From Campylobacterales bacterium (GTDB lineage Bacteria; Campylobacterota; Campylobacteria; Campylobacterales; Sulfurovaceae), in the NCBI GenBank assembly GCA_014763885.1, contig JACXUO010000014.1, positions 1 to 56,434 of the forward strand: 56,434 nt of DNA. The letters are read 5' to 3'. Every line of letters starts with the position of its first letter. The stretch's first letter is position 1. A model generated the notes under the pieces. The model was not told where the DNA came from and did no database searches. It saw only the letters and a list, made by a program, of their open reading frames with translations. Made by a program: the position numbers and the translations under genes. Of this stretch, positions 50,606 through 56,434 are shown piece by piece.

Positions 50606-51682
50606 CTAATTATTTTTCCAGTCGGCCCCGATTGCTTCGCTGATGTGCGTATAGCCATCCTGCTTTAGCAGTTTGATCAGCCCTTCGTTGATCTCTTTGA
50701 CGAGTTCTGGGCCTCTGTAGATCAGCATGGAGTAGACCTGTACCAGAGAGGCACCGGCTTTGATACGTCTGTAGGCCTCCTCTGCCGAGTCGATACCACC
50801 TACGGAGATCAGCAGGGTCTTCCCGTAGAGCTCTTTGCCCAGCGCCCTGAAGAGCTGGTAGGATTTTTCGGTGAGCAGTGCACCGGAGATCCCGCCGAAG
50901 CTGCGCTTGTGGGGAGAGTCGGTCAGGGAGTAGTCAATGGTCGTGTTCGTAGCGATGATCCCCGCCGCGCCTGCCTCTACCGCCACCTTGCAGAGCCTGA
51001 TCGCATCTTCGGCTTCCATATCGGGAGCGATTTTGAGGAAGACCGGCTGGTCGGTGATCTCTTTCGCCATGGCAAAGATCGCGTTGATGAAGTTCTCGTT
51101 CTGCAGATCACGCAGTCCCGGTGTGTTGGGAGAGGAGATATTGATCACGATGTAGTCTCCATACTCCTTAAAGGCTTTGAAGAGGATCTCGTAGTCACCC
51201 AGTGCCTGATCTTCGGGCGTCACTTTGTTCTTTCCGATATTGATCCCCACCGGGTAGTCAAAGAAGTAGAGCTTTTTCAGGCGCTGGATCATATAGTGGC
51301 TTCCCTTGTTGTTGAAACCCATTGCATTCTGCAGTGACTCCTCATCGGGAAGGCGGAAGAGTCTTGGCTTCGGGTTTCCCGGTTGCGGTTTGGGTGTCAC
51401 GGTACCGATCTCGGTAAAACCGAACCCAAGGGTCGGCATCGCGGTAATATACTGGCCGTCCTTGTCAAAGCCCGCACCCAGGCCTACCGGGTTTTTGAAG
51501 GTGCGCCCGAAAAGCTTCTGATGCAGCATTTTGTCATCGACAAAATAGTGCTCCTTGAGCATACGCATCACGATCGGACAGTGGGCAACCGCTCTAAGTC
51601 CCAAGCTGGCCATGGTATGCGCGGTTTCCGGATCGAATTTGAAAAGGATCTTTTTGAGGGTCTGGTAAGAAAAAAATGACAC
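50606..51682 (-). CDS. pyrD: dihydroorotate dehydrogenase (quinone), class 2
   Basis: PyrD oxidises dihydroorotate to orotate in pyrimidine synthesis and passes electrons to the quinone pool at the membrane. The 358-residue protein has a short N-terminal membrane-binding helical part, GLGAGFDKDGQ, and INISSPNTPGLRDLQ with the catalytic serine. IIATNTTIDYS and LISVGGIDSAEEAY follow for FMN. Length and the N-terminal extension place it in class 2. Confidence 0.96.
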   Translation of the reverse strand: MSFFSYQTLKKILFKFDPETAHTMASLGLRAVAHCPIVMRMLKEHYFVDDKMLHQKLFGRTFKNPVGLGAGFDKDGQYITAMPTLGFGFTEIGTVTPKPQPGNPKPRLFRLPDEESLQNAMGFNNKGSHYMIQRLKKLYFFDYPVGINIGKNKVTPEDQALGDYEILFKAFKEYGDYIVINISSPNTPGLRDLQNENFINAIFAMAKEITDQPVFLKIAPDMEAEDAIRLCKVAVEAGAAGIIATNTTIDYSLTDSPHKRSFGGISGALLTEKSYQLFRALGKELYGKTLLISVGGIDSAEEAYRRIKAGASLVQVYSMLIYRGPELVKEINEGLIKLLKQDGYTHISEAIGADWKNN

Positions 51683-51697
51683 TGTGTGCTCCCGTGA

Positions 51698-52207
51698 TTA
51701 AAAAAAGTAGTGGATTGCCAACGTAGGGCCGTGAAGATGATCCAGAAAATCCAGGTTTCCTACCTTGTAGTAGTGGTACCCCAGATCAATATCGATATTG
51801 TCGGCTGCATAGAGGATAAAGCCGAAGTTCCCGCCATAGTAGATACCGACGCTCTCATCATAAGCGATCCCCTCCAGTGCATCCTCATCGTATTTCAGGT
51901 ATCCGACCGTCCCTCCGAGATAGGGTCTGAGCTTTGGCGTGCCGAACATCTCGTCAAGGAGGATCCTGTCGATCTCTATCGAGTAGCTGGCATAGTTGTC
52001 CGGGTAGTACTCCAGGGAAAACATGGTTCTCCAGTCCAGTGACTGCTGTCCGTACCTGATCCCTGCACCGGTTTTATGGGTGGTTGCCTCATCATTGATA
52101 TTGATCGTCTTCGTTGAAGCGAGGAGACCCGCAAAGGCATAGTTCTTTAGGGGTTTTGCTTCTGAAAGGCTGAAGAAAAGTATGAAAAAAAAGAGTAGTC
52201 TGATCAT
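51698..52207 (-). CDS. small outer-membrane beta-barrel protein
   Basis: The 169-residue protein has a signal peptide (hydrophobic FFFILFFSLSEA, cleavage near residue 18). Strands follow with alternating aromatic and polar residues (LRPYLGGTVGYLKY, GIYYGGNFGFILYA, IDLGYHYYKVG), and it ends in IHYFF. It looks like an 8-stranded barrel, but the family is not recognised. The ATG at 52207 with AAAGG before it is chosen over the adjoining GTG. Confidence 0.7.
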   Translation of the reverse strand: MIRLLFFFILFFSLSEAKPLKNYAFAGLLASTKTININDEATTHKTGAGIRYGQQSLDWRTMFSLEYYPDNYASYSIEIDRILLDEMFGTPKLRPYLGGTVGYLKYDEDALEGIAYDESVGIYYGGNFGFILYAADNIDIDLGYHYYKVGNLDFLDHLHGPTLAIHYFF

Positions 52208-52252
52208 CACGAACCTTTGTATGGATTGGGGCAGATTATATCATCTGTAGCG

Positions 52253-53956
52253 TTATAACTTACTTGCAAGACGCTGGTAGACCTGGCAGTGTTTCAGCAG
52301 GTTGGGATGCGTGTCGCTGCAGATGATCCTCCCGTTTTCGAAGACCAGTATCGTGTCGGCATCCTGAACGGTGCTGAGCCTGTGCGCGACGGTAAAGGTG
52401 ATCATCTCTGGTTTGAGTCTTGCGAGTGCCTGCTGGATCAGTGCTTCGCTTTTATTGTCCAGCGCGGAGGTTGCTTCATCGAGTATCAGGATATCAGGGG
52501 TTTTGTAGAGTGCACGCGCCAGGGCGATACGCTGTCTCTGCCCGCCCGAAAGGTTGCCTCCCCCTTCTGAAAGCTGTGTATGGATACCCTCTTCAAGCTT
52601 TTCGACAAACTCCATCGCAAAGGCTTTCTCCAGAGCGCTGATGACACGCGCTTCATCGACCACTTCACCATAGGCGACATTGGCTGCGACAGAGTCATTG
52701 AAAATATAGATGCGCTGCGTCACATAGGCGATCTTGTGATGGAGCGATTCGAGCGTGAAGTCGCGGTAGTCCCTGCCGTTGATCAGGATCTCGCCGCTGC
52801 TGGGGTCATAGAAGCGTACCAGCAGGTTGACAAGTGAGCTTTTCCCCGCACCGCTGTCGCCTACGAGAGCGATCGACTCCCCTCTCTGCACCTCGAAAGA
52901 GATATTTTTTAATGCAGGTATCCCGTGATAGTGAAGAGAGACATCCTTCAGGGAGATCGTTTCCACGGTCTCTGAGAGTGTTGTATCTCCTGCAATGATC
53001 GTCGGTTTTGTATCCAGCAGCTCATTCATGCGGATATTGGCGCTGATGGCATCCTGGGCTCTGTTGTAGAGAGAGGAGAGGCGTTTGATGGGGGTATAGA
53101 GCATAAAGAGCGCTGCGGAGAAAGAGAAAAATGCTCCGACACTCATCCTTCCCTCTATCACCTCCGTACCCCCGATAAAGATCACGACCCCGATCGCAAC
53201 CGAACCGAGTATCTCCATCACCGGGGAGGTGAGGGCGTTGGTCCTGATCTGCTTCATGATGTATTTGAAGACATTGTGGTTCTGTGCCTCGAAACGCTGC
53301 TGCTCATAGCGTTGTGTCGAGTTGGACTTGATCACTTCGATATTGGAGAGTATCTCGCCGAGCCTTGCTGTCATATCCGCGGTACTCTCCTGGGAGGACC
53401 TGGAGTATCTTCGCATCTTTTTTGCAAGCCTGCTCAGGGGGAAGATCGCCAGGGGCATGATGATGAGAAAGTAGAGTGAGAGCTTGGGGCTCTCGTAGAT
53501 CACATAGGCGGTCAGCGCGAAGATGGTCAGTGCTTCCCTGATGAGCTCGGGGATGATATTGGCTACGACGGCCTGGATGCGCGAAATGTCATTGGTGGTA
53601 CGCGAGAGTATCTCCCCACTGTGCATCTGTCTGAAAAATGCCATGTCAAGGTGGGTCAGGTGTGAGACGAGGTTGTCCCTGAGCCTTCTGACCACATCCT
53701 GGCCGATATAGGAGGTGTAGTAGGTCTGTACATAACTCCCGACCCCTTTGAGGGTAAAGACGCCGATAAGCAGGAACGGCATGAGTGCCAGCATCTGGGT
53801 GTCTTTGTTGATAAAGACATCATCGAGTACGGGCTTGATCAGCTGGGCGGTTCCGGCGGTTCCGACGGCTACGGCGATCATGCCCAGTACGGCAAAAAAG
53901 AATGCTTTTTTGTATCCGGCGAGATAGGGAAGGTACTGTCTAAGCAGCTCTTTCAT
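52253..53956 (-). CDS. MsbA-like ABC exporter (lipid flippase)
   Basis: The protein of about 567 residues fuses six membrane helices with an ATPase domain: Walker A GDSGAGKSSL near residue 368, signature LSGGQRQRIALARAL, Walker B ILILDEATSALD, and the switch histidine in VAHRLSTV. Layout and length fit MsbA, which flips lipid A-core across the inner membrane; other lipid or peptide exporters have the same plan. The ATG at 53956 is chosen for AAAAGGTG before it. With lpxK in the same window a lipid A role is reasonable. Confidence 0.85.
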   Translation of the reverse strand: MKELLRQYLPYLAGYKKAFFFAVLGMIAVAVGTAGTAQLIKPVLDDVFINKDTQMLALMPFLLIGVFTLKGVGSYVQTYYTSYIGQDVVRRLRDNLVSHLTHLDMAFFRQMHSGEILSRTTNDISRIQAVVANIIPELIREALTIFALTAYVIYESPKLSLYFLIIMPLAIFPLSRLAKKMRRYSRSSQESTADMTARLGEILSNIEVIKSNSTQRYEQQRFEAQNHNVFKYIMKQIRTNALTSPVMEILGSVAIGVVIFIGGTEVIEGRMSVGAFFSFSAALFMLYTPIKRLSSLYNRAQDAISANIRMNELLDTKPTIIAGDTTLSETVETISLKDVSLHYHGIPALKNISFEVQRGESIALVGDSGAGKSSLVNLLVRFYDPSSGEILINGRDYRDFTLESLHHKIAYVTQRIYIFNDSVAANVAYGEVVDEARVISALEKAFAMEFVEKLEEGIHTQLSEGGGNLSGGQRQRIALARALYKTPDILILDEATSALDNKSEALIQQALARLKPEMITFTVAHRLSTVQDADTILVFENGRIICSDTHPNLLKHCQVYQRLASKL

Positions 53957-53973
53957 CTGGTACACCTTTTGGT

Positions 53974-54032
53974 GTGAGATAGCAGGTAGCAGGTGGCAGG
54001 GAGCAGTTGGGGGGTGTATGGCGTTGCCATAC
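53974..54032. repeat. family B element: heptamers plus hairpin
   Basis: Heptamers GTGAGAT, AGCAGGT, AGCAGGT, GGCAGGG, AGCAGTT, GGGGGGT (53974-54015) run straight into GTATGGC-GTT-GCCATAC (54016-54032), then TTTTA. It lies between the cysS stop and the msbA-like start. Compared with the copy at 50516, the changed base pair is T-A to G-C, on both sides of the stem. Confidence 0.75.
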
Positions 54033-54041
54033 TTTTATCCG

Positions 54042-55451
54042 TCAGGCTTTTTCCCATACGGTTCCCTCTGCTGTGTCCATGATGGCGATACCCAACGCGG
54101 TGAGCTCATCCCGGATCGCATCGGAGCGCTCGAACTCTTTGGCTTTTTTGGCTTCACTGCGTTCGTTTAGAAGTGCTTCGATCTTCGTTTTGAGTGCTTC
54201 ATCGATGCCGATCTGGAAATAGGCATAGGGTTCTTTGCCTCCGAAACCGAGGAGCGTGTCGATGAACTCGATATTGGCGATCGTCTCTTTTTTCAGCGCC
54301 TTGTCCTTGGGGTTGCTGTCGAGCTGTTCGTTGGCCTTGGCGACCATCTCATCGATCACGGAGAGGGCGATAGAGACATTGAGGTCATCGCTCATCGCCT
54401 CCAGCAGGGCTTCTTTGAACGCCTTGTTCACGGCTGATCCCTTGCCCGGAACGACACGCTTTTTCAGCCGGTAGAGCTTGTCGAGTCTCTTTTTTGCGGA
54501 GAGGAGGTCCTCTTCGTTGAAGTTGAAGTTGTTGCGGTAGTGCACGGAGTTGAGGTAGTAGCGCAGCACCTCTCCGTCGTAGACACTCAGGGCGTCTTTG
54601 AGAAAGAAGCTGTTGCCCAGGCTTTTGCTCATCTTCTCGCCGTCTATCTGCACAAATCCGTTGTGCATCCAGTACTTGGCAAGCTCGTGGCCCGTAGCGC
54701 ACCGGCTCTGTGCCGCTTCGTTCTCATGGTGGGGGAAGAGCAGGTCCGCCCCGCCTCCGTGGATATCGATGGAGTAGCTCTCTGTGCCGTGGGTTTGCGC
54801 AAAGTGTTTTTCGATCATCGCCGAACACTCGATATGCCACCCCGGGCGTCCTCTGGAGAATGCGGTACCAAAACAGATATCCTCGTCCCCCTTGCAGGCT
54901 TTCCAGAGTGCAAAGTCTTTGGGGTTTCTCTTCTCCTCGGTATGCTCGATACGGCTCTGGTTCTCCTCGTCCTCTCCGACCCGATGGGAGATATCGCCGT
55001 AGTGCGCATCTTTGCCTGTATCGAAGTAGACATCGCCGCTGCTGACCACATAAGCGGCATCCTTCTCTATCAGTTTCTGTATCATCTGCTCGATGGCATC
55101 CAGCGACTCCGTCGCCTTGGGTTCGATATCGGCACGTGCCACACCGAGCGCATCCATCTCTTCGAGGTAGCGGGCGATATAGTGGGTGGTGATCTCTTCC
55201 AGGCTCTTGCCTGTCTCTTCGACCTTTTTGATGATCTTGTCATCGATATCGGTGAAGTTCTTGCCCATGGTGACCTTGTATCCCCGGGCCTTCAGCGTAC
55301 GCGACAAAAGGTCAAATGCCAGGGCGCTGCGTGCATGTCCCAGGTGTGCATCATCATAGACCGTAGGGCCGCAGACATAGATGCTGGCTTCGCCTTTTCT
55401 GATGGGCTCAAAAGGGACTTTCTTTTTTTGTACGCTGTCATAGATCTGCAT
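54042..55451 (-). CDS. cysS: cysteinyl-tRNA synthetase
   Basis: CysS charges tRNA(Cys). The protein of about 469 residues is a class I synthetase with VCGPTVYDDAHLGHARSAL (zinc cysteine and the HIGH motif as HLGH), GWHIECSAM with a zinc cysteine, HHENE, and EKMSKSLGN for KMSKS. The ATG at 55451 gives the standard MQIYDS N-terminus; an in-frame TTG six codons upstream is less likely. GAAGG lies about 12 bases ahead. Confidence 0.97.
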   Translation of the reverse strand: MQIYDSVQKKKVPFEPIRKGEASIYVCGPTVYDDAHLGHARSALAFDLLSRTLKARGYKVTMGKNFTDIDDKIIKKVEETGKSLEEITTHYIARYLEEMDALGVARADIEPKATESLDAIEQMIQKLIEKDAAYVVSSGDVYFDTGKDAHYGDISHRVGEDEENQSRIEHTEEKRNPKDFALWKACKGDEDICFGTAFSRGRPGWHIECSAMIEKHFAQTHGTESYSIDIHGGGADLLFPHHENEAAQSRCATGHELAKYWMHNGFVQIDGEKMSKSLGNSFFLKDALSVYDGEVLRYYLNSVHYRNNFNFNEEDLLSAKKRLDKLYRLKKRVVPGKGSAVNKAFKEALLEAMSDDLNVSIALSVIDEMVAKANEQLDSNPKDKALKKETIANIEFIDTLLGFGGKEPYAYFQIGIDEALKTKIEALLNERSEAKKAKEFERSDAIRDELTALGIAIMDTAEGTVWEKA

Positions 55452-55500
55452 AGAGTGGGATACCTTCAATCAAATTTATTATCCTGAGATTATATCCAAT

Positions 55501-56434
55501 TTATCTGATGAGCCCGGTAAGCCAGCCGTTGATGTAGAGGAGCAGAAGCGCGAAGAGGACTGTCGTAAGCAGGAGGTAGAGGAGTTTTTTCGTCCACAGG
55601 ATCGCATAGAAACGCTCCGGCCCGACTTCCCTGACCGTGAGGATGAAAAGCACCCATCCCCCGATACTTCCGGCCAGCGCCAGACCCGAGGCTCCCATAG
55701 GGTGCATCAGTATCAAAGAGCCGGTGACGGAGGTGATGAGCGAATAGAGCGAGATCTTTGCTGCTTTGAGATGTCTGTGCGTCGCATAGAGGAATAGAGA
55801 GAAGAGTTTTGCCAGCCCGAAGGGGAGCAGTCCTATCATATACATCTGAAGCACGCCGACGGTTTCGAGTGTCTGAACTTCGGTGAACTTCCCTCTCTCA
55901 AAGAGCAGCCAGACGATCGGTTCTGCCAGCAGTATGCCTCCCAGCATGGAAAAAGTGAGGAGAGATGCCAGAAGCCAGAAGGCTTTGTCCAGGTTGGCAT
56001 AGGCTTTGTCCTCCTGGTGGTTCTTGATCGCTTTGGAGATCGCCGGGAAGAGGGCTGTTGCCGTGGCGATAGCGATGACCGCCAGCGGCAGCTGGAAGAC
56101 ACGGTTGGCATAGAAGAGATAGGAGACCGAGCCGGAGATGAGGAAGGTCGCCAGTATCGTATCGACAAATGCCGAGATCTGCGGCGTGGAGTTCCCCCAG
56201 ATCGAAGGGAGGAAGAGTTTGTTGAAATGCTTTTTCTCTTCCTCTACGTTTTTTTGCTTGCGGTATTTCCATCCGCCGATCAGGATGCGCTGAAGGTTGA
56301 ACTGTTTGATGGCGATGAGGTGTGCGGCTACCTGTAGTATCCCGCCTGCCACCACGGCGATGCTCAGGGCATAGGCGACGATGGAGGGGTCCTCTTTCAT
56401 GTAGAGGAGGAGGGCCGCGATCATTGCGATGTTG
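55501..56434 (-). CDS. murJ: lipid II flippase MurJ (partial)
   Basis: Only the C-terminal 311 residues are seen; the frame runs off the right edge of the window. Eight or so hydrophobic helices occur. The segments LPSIWGNSTPQISAFVDTILATFL and FYANRVFQLPLAVIAIATATALFP (quoted in part) are typical of the MviN/MurJ family, which moves lipid II across the inner membrane for peptidoglycan synthesis. It precedes cysS in the same direction, with 49 bases between them, a gene order seen in other Campylobacterota. Confidence 0.9.
   Translation of the reverse strand, partial: NIAMIAALLLYMKEDPSIVAYALSIAVVAGGILQVAAHLIAIKQFNLQRILIGGWKYRKQKNVEEEKKHFNKLFLPSIWGNSTPQISAFVDTILATFLISGSVSYLFYANRVFQLPLAVIAIATATALFPAISKAIKNHQEDKAYANLDKAFWLLASLLTFSMLGGILLAEPIVWLLFERGKFTEVQTLETVGVLQMYMIGLLPFGLAKLFSLFLYATHRHLKAAKISLYSLITSVTGSLILMHPMGASGLALAGSIGGWVLFILTVREVGPERFYAILWTKKLLYLLLTTVLFALLLLYINGWLTGLIR

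Noticed and set aside
1-56434. tRNA, rRNA, CRISPR arrays, prophage or insertion sequence
   Set aside because: No cloverleaf with a TTCRANNC loop, no rRNA-like stretch, no regular spacer-repeat array and no transposase or integrase frame was found by reading both strands.

Overview
The window looks like a chromosome segment of a Campylobacterota (epsilonproteobacterial) chemolithotroph, most like Sulfurovum. This rests on gene content and order rather than any database search. The order DUF2018 / polyprenyl synthase / hemA / proS / hemC matches, as I recall it, the Helicobacter pylori HP0242-HP0237 neighbourhood. There is also a UPF0323 lipoprotein, a two-gene feoB-feoA locus, ppiD-ftsA-ftsZ, and mid-40s percent GC with short intergenic gaps and many TATAAT -10 boxes. 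No rRNA, tRNA, CRISPR array or intact insertion sequence was seen.

Layout. 1-8411: outer-membrane barrel protein, hotdog thioesterase, a hairpin repeat array that has cut off a metallo-hydrolase gene, DUF455, lpxK, argB, a thrC broken by internal deletion, a LysM-3D cell-wall protein and a lone membrane protein in AT-rich surroundings. 8501-14559: ABC-F ATPase opposite M48 protease, prmC, DUF4149, a deoxyinosine glycosylase-like protein and apaH. 14583-24637 (mostly minus): periplasmic protein, ATP-grasp ligase with UPF0323 lipoprotein, ftsZ-ftsA-ppiD, bioA, a Sel1 protein and a class II aldolase-like protein. 24719-29038: rsmH, an FtsL-like protein and a solo RND transporter. 29111-35467: the DUF2018-ispB-hemA-proS-fxsA-dsb-hemC operon (haem and isoprenoid chain synthesis, prolyl-tRNA, periplasmic redox). 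35739-40245: a calcium-type repeat lipoprotein split at a G8 tract, a UbiD decarboxylase, a peroxiredoxin and a PerR/Fur regulator behind a long hairpin leader. 40252-56434 (all minus): yggS, rseP, feoB-feoA with two Fur-like boxes, a porin, pgsA, fabL-like, dapA, an M16 protease, pyrD, a small barrel protein, an msbA-like exporter, cysS and a partial murJ.

The genes are largely housekeeping: envelope biogenesis (lpxK, msbA, murJ, pgsA, fabL, division genes), iron and peroxide handling (feoAB, prx, perR), amino-acid and cofactor synthesis. The unusual signal lies between the genes. Two families of dispersed hairpin repeats show compensatory changes in their stems. One family truncates a coding gene, and the other forms part of the signal-peptide region of an M16 protease. 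There are also three candidate structured or small RNAs (4802-4880, 39711-39788, 45026-45140), a possible phase-variable lipoprotein and an inactivated thrC. All functional names are from motif reading only.
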